Shown here: piece after piece, positions 36,771 to 47,305 of the stretch
How positions within the stretch are numbered: position 1 is the stretch's first letter
Layout of the letters: every line of letters begins with the position of its first letter
Origin: Ectocarpus siliculosus
Lineage: Eukaryota > Sar > Phaeophyceae > Ectocarpales > Ectocarpaceae
Reading direction: 5' to 3'
DNA: 64,000 nt
Assembly (NCBI GenBank): GCA_000310025.1
Contig: FN648519.1
Coordinates: forward strand, 35,532-99,531
The notes under the pieces: generated by a model
Database searches by the model: none
What the model was told of the DNA's origin: nothing
Seen by the model: only the letters and a program-made list of their open reading frames with translations
Made by a program: the position numbers and the translations under genes

Positions 36771-37344
36771 GGCCACCCGTGAAGGCATACTGCAGGGACT
36801 GCAGAGAGAGACGTCTCTACCACAAAAAAACACCTCCAAGATGGCCTTCCCCACGAGGAACAAGAAAGAAGCATGACGGCAACGACTGAAGGCAAGAGGC
36901 CGCCGCAGCGACAGATTCCAGACGCGCTTGGAGACACGGTAAAAAACCCTGCCCGAGAGCACTAAGCACCTCACAGCATTCTTCATTCAAACGCAAACAT
37001 GCGCCATTGCGAGCGGGAAATAAATGTTTTCGGCCTTCTCGTTCAACACTCCGGCCCGTTGTGGAAGAGAAGACCCGGGAAAACGCGTCGAACGACGTTG
37101 AAGCGGAGATCCCGTCGACTACACCTGGGGTGTGCCGATCAGCAGCGAAATAATAGTAAGAGTGAGATGAGAGTAAACGTGGGCCGTCGATGAATGGGGG
37201 TGCAGATATGCACTGTCAATAATACTGTTAAAAACCAGGTATGGGGGGTTGGAACAAAACCCACAGCTTAACCGCAGTTCGTAGAATACGCCAGAGACGA
37301 GGATACGCTACGCACCTCCGCAGAACTAAACTGAAGGGGGGCGA

Positions 37345-37690
37345 GGTAAATTCAAGGGGGATTGACAAAATGGGGAAGACCCCGCGTGTTCAGGCACAAA
37401 ATGGGGGATCCCTTTTCTCGATGTGGGGCGCAACGCCTGACGTCAGGTAGCCGCGTTCTAATGCTTCAGCCCCATGCACCACGTCCTCAGGAAGGACGCC
37501 CAGCTTTTCGTTTTTTTTCACCGTCCGGAACAGGGTTAACTAGGGCCTGGAAGAGGGGAGCTTGTTGGAGGACCGTATTTTGTCCACGAAACCGTGGGGT
37601 ACACCCCCCTGTCTGCGAAAAGTTTATCTAGTAGGCCATTTTGTATATCCCATAATGTTCAAGGCATAAATTACCCCTTTTTGTTGACAA
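37345..37690 (+). repeat. Third copy of the palindrome arm unit
   Basis: A direct, more diverged copy of 37,766-38,070. Shared blocks include GACAAAATGGGG, ATGCTTCAGCCCCATGC, GGGTTAACTAGGGCCTGGAAG and CCATAATGTTCAAGGCATA. It extends the palindromic cluster to three units. Confidence 0.85.
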
Positions 37691-37695
37691 GGATG

Positions 37696-38663
37696 GCGTT
37701 ATTCCCGCGGTTCCCTTCGATATACTCTTCTCCTTCCCAGCGTGTCCGTTAGCCACTCCTGATGTTTAAATTCAGGGGAATTGACAAAATGGGGTAGACC
37801 CCGCGTGTTCAGGCACAAAATGGGGGATCCTTTTTTCGGTGTGCCTTCTAATGCTTCAGCCCCATGCTCCACGTCCTCAGGAAGGACGCCCGGCTTTTCG
37901 TATTTTTTCACCGTCCGGAACAGGGTTAACTAGGGCCTGGAAGAGGGGAGCTTGTTGGCGGACCCCAGTTTGTCCACGAAACCGTGGGGTACACCCCCCT
38001 GTCTGCGAAAAGTTCATCTAGTACGCCATTTTATATATCCCATAATGTTCAAGGCATACCCCTTTTTGTTCAGTGGTGACACTCCTGCGGACTGCCAAAA
38101 CATCAACCAACAACCAACCGCAGACCGCACCATATCTCTGTACGTTTTGTCTCCTTGCCGCGCCGCAGACGACAACAAAGCCCGCGTGTTGCACCGCCAC
38201 CATACCCCAACCACGCCTATATGTATGGTAGTGTGCTGTTGGTTGTTGGTTGACATTTTGGCAGTCCGCAGGAGTGTCACCACTGAACAAAACGGGGTAT
38301 GCCTTGAACATTATGGGATATATACAAAATGGCGTACTAGATGAACTTTTGGCCGACAGGGGGGTGTACCCCACGGTTTCGTGGACAAACTGGGGTCCTC
38401 CAACAAGCTCCCCTCTTCCAGGCCCTAGTTAACCCTGTTCCTGACGGTGAACAAAAACGAAAAGCCGGGCGTCCTTCCTGAGGACGTGGAGCATGGGGCT
38501 GAAGCATTAGAAGGCACACCGAAAAAAAGGATCCCCCATTTTGTGCCTGAACACGCGGGGTCTACCCCATTTTGTCAATTCCCCTGAATTTAAACATCAG
38601 GAGCGGCTAACGGACACGCTGGGAAGGAGAAGAGTATATCGAAGGGAACCGCGGGAATAACGC
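37696..38663. mobile_element. Large palindrome, ~427-bp arms, 119-bp spacer
   Basis: The left arm 37,696-38,118 and the right arm 38,238-38,663 are reverse complements with only scattered differences. The outer edges read GCGTTATTCCCGCGGTTCCC and its complement. The inner edges read CAACCAACAACCAAC and GTTGGTTGTTGGTTG. A ~60-residue frame (QPHAPRPQEGRPAFR) is open in all three arm units, but they are so similar that this says nothing about selection. The structure is a fold-back element or an inverted duplication. It could also be a cloning or assembly artefact, since such hairpins are unstable. Confidence 0.85.
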
Positions 38664-38860
38664 GTGCACGACCTCCGCCCCCTGAATGAAGTAGCTTAGA
38701 GGGCCTGGAGGTGGCGAAGGTGACCCCGGGGTGGATAAAGATGGGCTAAAATACGCATGGGCGATCCCCTCCGCCGAGAGTATCGATCAGCAGGACGACG
38801 CTAAGCGCTACGTCAAGCTCTCCTAGAACCTGAGACACGAAACAAAGAACAAAGAGCGTT

Positions 38861-39240
38861 TCATTTGAATGTCAGCTTGTCTGACGCCGAGGGGTTCACC
38901 TCATTAATAGCTTGCGCCAAACCACCTTCGCGTCGACTCGAAGCAACTGCGGTAAAACCAATAAAAAGGCTGGAAACGCGACAGGAACAAAACAATTGAG
39001 AGGCAACGTACATGTCCCGGATGACGTCCAACGTTTGGTCGCCGCCGCCATACTTCCCAGCAACGCCTTTTCGAATAAAGGGTGGCACATCGGGAAGGTA
39101 CGGTATACCGTCATGGTCGGGGTCACTCTTGTTGGCGAAGTGTGCCCTGGAGTGCCCATCCTCGTCTTGACGACATCCGCGAGGATGCACTTCTCGAGTA
39201 TCTTCGAAAGGGATCAATCCATGCCGTGAGAGGGGCGAGG
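38861..39240 (-). pseudogene. Captured gene fragment inside A3, function unknown
   Basis: Best-preserved copy of the unknown protein block also seen at 9.74-9.96 kb and 33.57-33.80 kb. It reads DEDGHSRAHFANKSDPDHDG, then IPYLPDVPPF, then KYGGGDQTLDVIRDMYVA. The composition (acidic, GGGDQ, no low complexity) looks like real protein. I do not recognise the family. The other two copies leave this frame, so it is a relic of a host exon. Confidence 0.4.
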
Positions 39241-39699
39241 TGGTGCGTAGCGGGGGCTGGATGGATGCACCAGAGCAAGGTTGACAGTAGATAGTGCTGA
39301 AAGCAGCAGGCAGCAGGGCGAAGATGGACTCCAGCAGTTATCGTCGGTTTCAAAACGTTCGTGGCGATTCCAAAATTCAAGCATTATTAACACGGAAGTG
39401 GCCTGAAGATTGTAAGGACCAACACTCATTGTCCCCGGTCCTGTTGCGTGGCACCATGACATGTTGGGTTAATGCGCACTATCGCTCACCGTGCGCTGCA
39501 CCTCTATCCTGCACGACAGGCTAACGCTACAGCATGCGAGCCCCTCAAACCAACACAAGAAGTGGTACGTGTGCGTCCAAAAGTCTACAAGAGGTGGTAC
39601 GTGTGCGTCTAAAAAGTCTACAATAAGTGGTACGTGTGCGTAAACATCGATTACGCAGCAAGTCGGTCGTTGCAACCCTCGGAGCACTGTGCTGCCATC

Positions 39700-39895
39700 T
39701 CAGCCTTTGATATTAATTCCAAACCCTGTTTACTCCCCAGCAGAAGAGGTGGCATTGGAACTGTCCAGTCCAGATCTTTCCGAAAATGTATCGTTTGACT
39801 TTTGACTTTGGCATATCATCGTCTTTGGCGTGGAAAAATAGAGGTGCGAAATTCGGTTAAGGGGTGTGTGGTATCTTATGCAACCTACGGTAGTC
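39700..39895. mobile_element. Degenerate MITE copy inside A3
   Basis: The right end GTGGTATCTTATGCAACCTACGG is clear. The left end has decayed. The interior (GGCATTGGAACTGTCC, CGTTTGACTTT) matches the A2 copy. Confidence 0.55.
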
Positions 39896-40717
39896 AATTC
39901 TTGCTTTCAAAACGAACGCATGTTTACAATATTGCGACGTGTGAACGACCCTGTGTCAATCGAACAATGTGTAAAAAAAAAACAGGGCGTGTTAAGGGCT
40001 GGGCGTCGGCTGATGACTCTAGACGGTTCACGCGGTCTATGCTAGGCATGTGTGTGAACACGTCATACAGCCGACATGCGCGTTGTCACAAAATACAATG
40101 TCTAATGAGGCTGGGGACTGATTGACGCCTTCGGGATAATTCCCCGTTGTACATGATGAGGAAGAGCTGCATGCGCGCAGTACAGGCCCAACTGGTGTCT
40201 GAGCACATGTAACAACACTAAATGCTGAGTTCGCGCCTCTCCCGCAGGGGACACAGACACAACTTTCCCTTCATTCATCTTGCTACCATACAGATAAAAC
40301 TGCAGGGGAATAGCTTACTTACCTAAGCAGAAACTGCTGCCGGCATGTCGCTCTTTCTTGTCCACGCGCGCCGTGTAGAAGCTCGTCTTGCCGCTCTTAG
40401 CAGCACAAGTGCGGCGGGTTAGCCGCGGCGGCTGCCGTGCCCCAAGTCCGAGCATCTAGAGATAGTAGCCTGTTGCCTTGGTTACGAAAGGAATGTCATC
40501 AGTCTAATCGCTATTCGTCTTGGCACGCTGCGGCCTCTGGTCGCATGTGTCAAGGCTCGTCATGTGGAAACGAGGGCGCGCAGGCCACAACGCAACACAC
40601 CACCACACACAAGGCAAACCCACTTGAACCCACCAACAGGGGGCTCGCTGGTTCAAATGCACACACCCCACTCTAGCTTCCCATCTGTCTGGCGGGATCG
40701 GTTGCCAACTGCCTCCC

Positions 40718-40975
40718 AACCTGTATCTTCGGTGCTTTCACCACCAGGAGGTCTGGCCTAAGGTTGTAGCTGCTTTCCAACCCGTTGGGTCTGTGTTTGT
40801 ACAACCAGGAGGGCTGGCCAAGGTTGTGACAGCCCTCCCAACCTTCAGCACCCAGCCTTGTACAACTAAGAGGGCTGGCCAAGGTTGTGGCTGCCTCCCA
40901 ACCCCCCTCCACAACCTGCCCGACATTGGGGGTGCTCCCAACCTACCCCCAAGGTGACCTTTGGCCACCAGTGCA
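40718..40975. repeat. ~60-bp tandem array closing A3
   Basis: About four units of the GGCTGGCCAAGGTTGTGGCTG / CCAACCTTCAGCACC family, equivalent to 36.43-36.77 kb. Confidence 0.8.
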
Positions 40976-40999
40976 TGCATGCACTACTGTACCTACAAC

Positions 41000-42697
41000 G
41001 CATGCCATATAGTACGGACAGTCTGTCGATATCTATCTACAGATGAGACCATGCTGAAAAAAAAAGTCTGAGCTAGGCACTGCATGTATGCTTGTACTTC
41101 AAGTATGTGTCATGATTTATGAGTTGACGTTCTCCGAAATCTCGTCCAATGAGCTGCGTGATTCTTTAGAGATCACAGTCCCTTGATGTCCCTTGCGTAG
41201 ACACGCCCAGATGCACGATATATACCCGTACTTCACGGTGCTGTAACTCGGCTCGTCCTTGGAGTCTAGAGCTCGCGACAGGGGCGATGCGATCCAGGAA
41301 CTGGCCCGCTGCAGCGGGCAGCAGCCGGCGGAAAAAAAGTCTCAAGGCGACCGCGAACTGATGCACCGCAAAAAAACGTCTTGCTTTTAGAGTGCAACAA
41401 TGGTTAAACTCTTGCGTCTCAGGCCTCCGACATAATTGTAGTTAAGTCTATACTCACAGGATGGTCGTCGTGACGTGACGCATTCTTGTTGTAAGTATGG
41501 AAAAAATAATGTAAAAATTGCTCGATTTTTGTATTTCTACAGCAGACTGGACCAGACGCCGACTGTACATAGAAGTTGCCGAGTGTCGACTTAGTTGTGC
41601 TGTCAGTGCATCTTCCACGCACTCTCCTACCGGTGCTTGCGTCGATTGGAGTCTTGTAGGCTGAAATACAAGAGTGGGTTGGGCTCCCGGGTTGTGGAAG
41701 CAAGCCTGCCTGCAACAACAGAGAAGGCGGTGTTCTATTTACTACGACAATCCCGCTCAACTTTTTTTTTTCTTGCGGCATGTGGTCCTATGTTTCTTTG
41801 CCACTGCCGAAAAAGACCGCTGGATCTTTACGCAGTCCATCTTTCGCATTTATCATTTTACACCGCGAACGACGCAGGACGGGTCGACTTTCATCATTGT
41901 TGTGTCTTCACATGAAAAACTGTTCCGATCTCTCTCTACCCAGTACCTTTATATGTCCGTACTACTTGTGGATTACCTGTTGGAAATTGTGGGAATCCCT
42001 TCATTCCGAGAGAGCCATAATAGGTCGGCATTCGGCCTTTTTTTTTTTTTTGCACTTTTCTTCTTGTGAAGTTTTGACCTTGCGCTTGCCATCGTCGCTC
42101 AAGTGTTTGTGTCTTCAAACCTTCTCAGCCAGCCTTCAAACTTCTTGTTGATAAGTCTCCGTGGTAACTTCTACGCGCATATGGCTTAAGTATGTAGTTA
42201 TGACCTGCGCTTTGACTTTCACGATGGGTATTTTATCCCCCCGTCTTGCATTGATTGGTCAGTACCTGCGTTATACGAAAGGATCGTTCCACGACGCTAA
42301 CGTCGACGTCTCTTTGTTCTTTTTTGTTTCCTCCGCACTCCTTCCTTGCGGCGGTTTTCACACCGACTTCGAACGAACGGGGGTGCAATTTCCTCTCTTC
42401 GTACCTTCCTCGTCGTCCTTCTCCATCGTTATGTACATAATGTACACCTCGATTTTTCGACTTCTTGATCTAATAGACAAGACGTACGGACTGACGTGTA
42501 TGTCCCTTGCACCCCGCGCGTCGAGTGCCGAAATTCTTCACCACTTCCTTGCCTCTCCCAACACTGTCCCTTCTTCCCGCCCCTACAAATCCTCTTCCCT
42601 TCTTCTTCTTCCCTTCCTGCCGGACACTCACCAGCATTGGTCCTGGATGTTGGCCCTCAGCCCCTTTCGGGGGCGCGGGGCCAATCCTTAACCCTAG
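41000..42697 (+). mobile_element. Helitron B, copy 1 (B1)
   Basis: Non-autonomous Helitron. Its 3' end has an imperfect hairpin at 42,652-42,682 (GGCCCTCAGCCCC, loop, G/C-rich return arm), then 11 nt, then CTAG (42,694-42,697), followed by a T. This is the family's standard CTRR|T terminus. The 5' limit is set at about 41,000, where similarity to B3 begins (ACCTACAACGCAT). The usual 5' TC is not obvious. Compared with B3 it lacks an internal block of several hundred bases. No Rep/helicase coding is present. Its inverted partner B3 lies on the other side of the glycosyltransferase gene. Confidence 0.8.
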
Positions 42698-42939
42698 TAC
42701 ATGCCTATTTGCACGTCAACCATGCTGGATCGGTGTCGCTTTCATAGCGTGACCCGTGCATCTCGCACATGGACAGAAGCAAGCAGTAGTCCACGGGGTA
42801 TTGTACGCGTCTGTCCACGGTTTCACCTCGCATGGCGTGCAGAGGGAGTGTAGGATTCCAGAATATATGTCGTTGATTTCCATTGACTTGCGGAACCCTC
42901 GGGGCCAGATTATCTGAGTGTACCTTCTAGGGTAAGTTC

Positions 42940-43320
42940 GCCTGTGAACACGGGAATTGACTGCGTCATGTCGTGTCTTGTTCATAATCGGCATTTTCAC
43001 CATGGTTAACCAATTGACCATTAACTTCTGTGCTCCCTCCATCACCCCTTTGTACCACGGCACCCCTTTCTCCAGCTTCGTTGCGACCGGCCAGCAGCCG
43101 CGCGGTATCCGAACATCCGCAGGTCACCAGCCGTGAATTCGGCATTGGCACCGGAGTCTACAAAGTCGCCCTTCAAGCATAGCACCCAGTTCTTTTCCGG
43201 CCGCCCTCCGATATCTCCGAACATCAGTCGCTTCGGGAGTAGTCCGTTCGATTGTCTGGATACTGCTCCAGCAAACAGTAGTTGCAGGAATTTATACAGC
43301 CGTTTTCTCCCTTCTTAGGA
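42940..43320 (-). pseudogene. LINE reverse-transcriptase C-terminal tail, decayed
   Basis: On the minus strand an LPKRLMFGDIGGRPEKNWVL stretch is followed by CLKGDF. In other frames come FGYRAAAGRS and WYKGVMEGAQKLMVNW. The order LPKRLMFG.., W...L..D, FG, then W/YxxVxxGAQxxMxxW matches the region after the RT domain of many algal LINE proteins. The RT domain itself is not in the window. Several frame changes are needed to follow the similarity, so this is a 5'-truncated and decayed copy, as is usual for LINEs. It ends about 250 bp from the B1 terminus. A tempting VDSGA in the same frame is discussed under rejected items. Confidence 0.5.
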
Positions 43321-44149
43321 CGAAGAAATAAAAGTCGCGCTCCGCGGCTGATCAAAACAACACACCAACTCTTCATGCAGCATTAAACCAACAACTTGGT
43401 GTGGCGAACGTTGGGCGCTGTGGCAGTACAGCAATATAGTGGCAGTGGGTAGCGTAGGCGCTGGGTCGCGGGAGGCGCCGTGAAAATTGCCACCTCCCCC
43501 CCACAATGAATTGTACAGACAAGAGCTAGGTAGGGGGTAGGAGCATGGCAGCAGAGGCAGCAGTTGGACGTTATCGGGGGGCCCATCTCTAGCATTTCCC
43601 TCTCTCTCAGTCCACCTACTACAGCGGTAAATATTTCATGTTTTCGCGCTGGCTAGTAGTGTGTCTGCTTGCACGTCAAGGAACGAAACGCCTCTGTCGA
43701 CTTAGACTGTGCCAATTCCACCGCAACAAATTAACGGTGGTTGGCCTCGGCTACACCGTTGTGCCTAAACACTCGCTTCGTCGAGTACACCTTTTTTGAA
43801 TCATACACAAGGAAACATGGGCACTTGTTGCTTGCAGGTCGTCTGTTGTTGTTTTTACACCGGCAGTATCACCTACAGAAAATATCAGCAAGAAAACAAT
43901 CAGCACGTTTCACACGGACCCGCGATGCGTGACGAAAACTTGCAGGTGCAACTGTCCATTGCGAACAGCAGAATTGGTTTTGTTGAGCACTGCCGCACAC
44001 CACAACCATAAAGGACGTGTTGTTGATACATCTTTTTCTCACCATGCCGACAACTGCATTTTGCCTGCTCTGTCGTCGGGTACGAACTGGCCAAACAAGG
44101 AGACGCGAAGGTGTGACTCTGACGACCTTGGGCCCTACTACCCATCACA
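43321..44149. other. Upstream region of the glycosyltransferase gene
   Basis: No domain is recognised. It should contain the promoter and 5' UTR of the gene starting at 44,150, and possibly an extra upstream exon, but I see no TATA box or initiator that I can defend. Confidence 0.35.
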
Positions 44150-46068
44150 ATGGGCTTCTATAAATCATTTGCTGGAATGGCGGCGATGGCCATGGTGACA
44201 TCCTCCGCAACGACGGCGAAAAACGTGTCGTTTAACCTGTTACCTTTGGAACCGCTGCCGGTGATTTCACCGGAAGCAGTGTGCGCTGACTGGGCGGCCT
44301 GGGTTCCCCCCATGTCAGGACCCACGGTTGTGATGCAGGTATGTATGAGAAAGTGAACTCTCGTCATCTTCCACAAATGACGATACCCCCGCAACTTTGT
44401 CGTCGCTTGGACGTTTAGTTGTCGATTGTTCAGGTTAGATCGTGGCTGAAATGATGGAACCACAACATCCTGATTGGGCTTGCCGTGTTGACAGCGTGTT
44501 ACACGGTGGTGGAGTTGTCCTTCATTCATGAACCGATGACAATTTTGCTTATCGATCCGCCGGAAGGTACGAAGCGAGGCCAAACTCACACGATACATAG
44601 CGACCACAGGGTTTGCCCTGCTGTCGTGCTGCTACTATATTTTTGTCCCTTCGTGCCCTGCTATGATTGAAGCAATTCGAAAATTCGACTTTGCGCCTGC
44701 CCAGGTAGTGAGCGGAACGTACATCGATGTGGAGCGCAACTTCATTTATTGGATGGAGCTCAAGACTTCATTTACTCGCAACGACCTCTACCTTTTGTGC
44801 TTGGACGACGACTCTCTCCATTTCTTCGAATCTTCAATGGGCATCCGTTGCCTTCCTCTTAGCAGGCTCAACATAAAATCGCACACGAAAATCTGGGCAT
44901 TTCGAGTTCGCGTGCTATCTTGCTTGGTAAGCAGGGCGTGTCGTAGGCGTGGACGAGCGTTTTTCCTGAAGGACATGATCTAGAGACGCGACAAAAATTG
45001 ACCGTGGCTGCAGAAATTGCAAACACTTGGTGTTGATAGCAAGCTGTTCACCTACCTCTGCGATATTTGGCCGAATTCATTGTTTGCCGCTGCACCGAGT
45101 TATCCACAGAACGATCAACCCAGGAACAGATAGCATGATCGTGCAGAAAAGCAGTTTTACAACGGAGGCGTAATTTTACGGAAAGGCAGCGATCCGCGAT
45201 GCTGATGACCCGACAAATGAGCGAGCCTCGATGTTTATGCCGTGAATCTGACTCCCCACGTACCATCTCGACTACCCCCCCCCGTCGACGATCGTCTCAG
45301 GTGGAAGCAGGTCATGATGTCATAATGTCGGATGCAGACGCCTTGTGGCTGGCGGACCCCATGAAAGACTTCTCGCTCCCTGGCGTTGTCGGCAGCAGCA
45401 TCGTTGCATCTAGAGGGAGTGTTCCGACAGACGTGGGTCACGTGTGGGGGGCAACCATATGCATGGGTTTCATTTTGTTTCGAACGACTGCGAGCCGCGT
45501 CGCCATGCGAGAATTCGTCACCGTCATGAACGCGCTAGTGCTCGAGGAAAAGGACGACCAGATCGCGGTGTGTATGGCGTTCGTTTGTTTCTTGACGCCT
45601 TATTTTCGTGAGAGCCAGATACTTGGGTGCAAACATGGACAGGATAGTTTAGCGCGGTTTCCTTGTTGCTTGCGCCAGTTTGTGCTTTGGGTCACGCGTT
45701 ATATCGCAGTGAGAAGCTGTATGTTCACGAATGATGATGACCCTACCAACGACTGCGGACTGCACTCGCCTCAGGTGAACATAGCGGCCCGAGACTTGGG
45801 GATCGTGTGGAACGAGGAGGACAGTGATATGCGCTACACGGAAAGCACTGGTTTTGGCGTGGGGTTCATCGATTCTCTTTCAGATAAAGACAATCAACCC
45901 TTCACTGTGACGTTATTGCCTCACAGCACCTACACACGCATCTGTGCGAGTACGCCCGTTTCGAACACAACCGTTGTGGCTCATTGTCTATCGTCGAAAA
46001 CACCTCAAAGCAAGGCTGACTGGATGCACAGGATGGACCTCTGGGCAGTGGACGGAGATACCCGCTGA
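44150..46068 (+). CDS. Nucleotide-diphospho-sugar transferase (PF03407/GT77-type), four exons
   Basis: This is a glycosyltransferase of the Nucleotid_trans family, which transfers a sugar from a nucleotide sugar, usually in the Golgi lumen. My model has exons 44,150-44,338, 44,705-44,926, 45,301-45,567 and 45,775-46,068, giving 323 residues. All introns are phase 0 with GT..AG borders (GTATGT, GTAAGC, GTGTGT donors). The N-terminus (MGFYKSFAGMAAMAMV) may be a weak signal anchor. Exon 2 holds DLYLLCLDDDSLHFFES, the family's strand before the nucleotide site. Exon 3 holds EAGHDVIMSDADALWLADP with the catalytic DxD (DAD) and then CMGFILFR. Joining exons 3 and 4 gives EKDDQIAVNIAARDLGIVW, the expected DQ..N region. 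The end has VTLLPHSTYTRIC, VVAHCL and a lysine-poor tail. The third intron is 207 bp, a multiple of three with no stop, so it is easily read as coding. I see no break in the model. The gene lies between inverted Helitrons B1 and B3. The donor and acceptor sugars are unknown. Confidence 0.75.
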
Positions 46069-46115
46069 ACAAGCATCAGGGTAGGGCGAGCGAATGGGGT
46101 CTGTCGATTGCTAGA

Positions 46116-46172
46116 GTAGCCCGTACTGGGGGGACGAATTGGGCCCCCACCCCCCAATGTGGAGGGCGGCCA
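46116..46172 (-). mobile_element. Helitron-type 3'-end hairpin, related to B
   Basis: The minus strand reads GGCCGCCCTCCACATTGGGG, then GGTGGGGGCCCAATTCG. This is the same design as the B terminal hairpin (GGCCCCCAGCCCC ATT GGGG...GGCCAATCC). The following nucleotides do not give a clean CTRR; CTAC occurs at about 46,117-46,120. It may be the end of a diverged Helitron whose body lies to the right (46.17-47.3 kb). It sits about 50 bp past the stop of the glycosyltransferase gene. Confidence 0.45.
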
Positions 46173-46399
46173 GAATGTGACAGATGTGATGGAGGCGAAG
46201 AAAGACCGACGGATGCTCCGAACTCCTTCTATGATCTCCAAGAGGGTGAAGGGTTGTTCATTGGTATGGAACAGTGAAAATTGCATCGACATCCTCACCG
46301 TCCACATGATCACCATCCATGATAGACTACAATACATAGCGGACACAGACACACCCTCGGTAGAAGTCACTCAAACATGGGGTGCTCTACCTTATTGGT

Positions 46400-46680
46400 C
46401 AATTCTACGGAACTCCATGGACTATTCATGGAATTCCATAAACCTCCACGGAATGCCATGGGATTTTCTGTGGAGTTCCATGGGGTTCTACGGAATCCCA
46501 TGAATTTTCACGGAGGTCAATGGCACCCTATGGGGCTCCGTGGAGTTCCGTGGTGGTGAAGTCCACGGAAGTTGCCGTGGAATTTGCCATAGAATATTCT
46601 GTGGAGTTCCACGGCTTGCCATGGTTTCCATGAATTGTTCCGTGGTATTCCATGAAAATTCCGTGGAGTGAAAGAAAATA
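46400..46680. repeat. Palindromic-word satellite (TTCCATGGAATTCC type)
   Basis: About 18-20 short words of the form TTCC(A/G)TGGAATTCCA(T/C)GG run back to back, with spacing of 12-18 bp. Each word is self-complementary, so neighbouring units can pair in many registers. The open frames here come from the repeat. Confidence 0.85.
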
Positions 46681-46689
46681 CAACATAGA

Positions 46690-47300
46690 TGAATAAGAAC
46701 ATGGAGAAAACCAGGTAAAAAAGGAGAAAAAGACGGTGAGGACGACGACGTCTTCATTCGACCACAGATGTCGCTGAAGAATGTTAACTCAGAGGACAAT
46801 ATTTTCCTTTTTTTAATTTAGCGCTCACGGTTATTTCCCTTGAATCATCACCATATTGCTCTCACTCCAAAATTTCAAGGTGAAAAAATTGGTGATTTTT
46901 TTGTTTTTGTTGTTTGCACGGTTCTGGTTGTTTTTGTGGTTTCCCTTCGCTTGCTTCTCTCGTCTCCACTCGGTCAAAAGACCAAGAAATCGATCCACAT
47001 GTTTGGAGCCACTTGAATTTCGGGCGCCCCCACCAACTCGAAAATATAAAAAGCCAGAAACGCCTCAGACACCGCCCGATACGGTCACCTGGGCGCGGCA
47101 AGAAGGCCAACATATTTGTCAATCTTCCCACCCAAAACGGAGCTCCGATCGTGAACATCAAAGCCATTGTTAGAACCGGGTGGAAAAGCCTAAAATTAAA
47201 TCGCCACGCCTGTTTTTGTTATCTGCAACCAACAGGCTTTCCCATGGCTAGATAATCTACACGTGTGACGAAAGCACTGGAATGAAAGCTAGGAGTAAAC
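46690..47300. other. Gene-less stretch between satellite and B3
   Basis: This is AT-rich at first (46.79-46.95 kb) and then unique. No domain was recognised in frames of about 100 residues on either strand. Confidence 0.4.
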
Positions 47301-47305
47301 CAATA

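Larger units (their letters stand above)
31240..36783 (-). mobile_element. Repeat A, copy 2 (A2)
   Basis: Inverted partner of A1, and longer on the outer side: it includes 35,870-36,783 with the TCCGAGCATCTAGAGATAG block and a ~60-bp tandem array. That outer part is shared with A3 (40,390-40,978). It abuts element C1 at its left. Captured gene blocks equivalent to those of A1 lie at about 33.0-33.25 and 33.57-33.80 kb. There is no transposase, so the class is uncertain. Confidence 0.7.
36785..40978 (-). mobile_element. Repeat A, copy 3 (A3), diverged and rearranged
   Basis: A3 directly follows A2 in the same orientation. It begins with sequence homologous to an interior point of A2 near 32.1 kb (GCAGAGACTGCAGA block). 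It then follows A2 collinearly through 33.2, 33.6, 35.3 and 35.9 kb equivalents and ends with the GGCCACCAGTG edge also seen at the end of A2. It is more diverged than the A1/A2 pair. It carries an extra palindromic insertion (37.7-38.7 kb) and a locally inverted exon piece (38.77-38.82 kb). Confidence 0.65.

Noticed and set aside
37839-38519. A conserved 60-residue protein in three copies (QPHAPRPQEGRPAFR)
   Set aside because: The copies are nearly identical at the DNA level, so conservation is not evidence of selection, and there is no known domain.
43150-43200. A VDSGA word on the minus strand, resembling a retroviral-type aspartic protease active site
   Set aside because: It lies within the same frame as the LPKRLMFG block and before the FGY and GAQ..M..W blocks that identify a LINE post-RT tail. 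There is no flap, no second protease motif and no LTR nearby.
44413-44575. An extra exon in the glycosyltransferase gene (LTACYTVVELSFIHEPM frame)
   Set aside because: It contains an in-frame stop, and its donor phase does not match the next acceptor. Joining exon 1 directly to 44,705 keeps phase 0 and gives the family's expected order.
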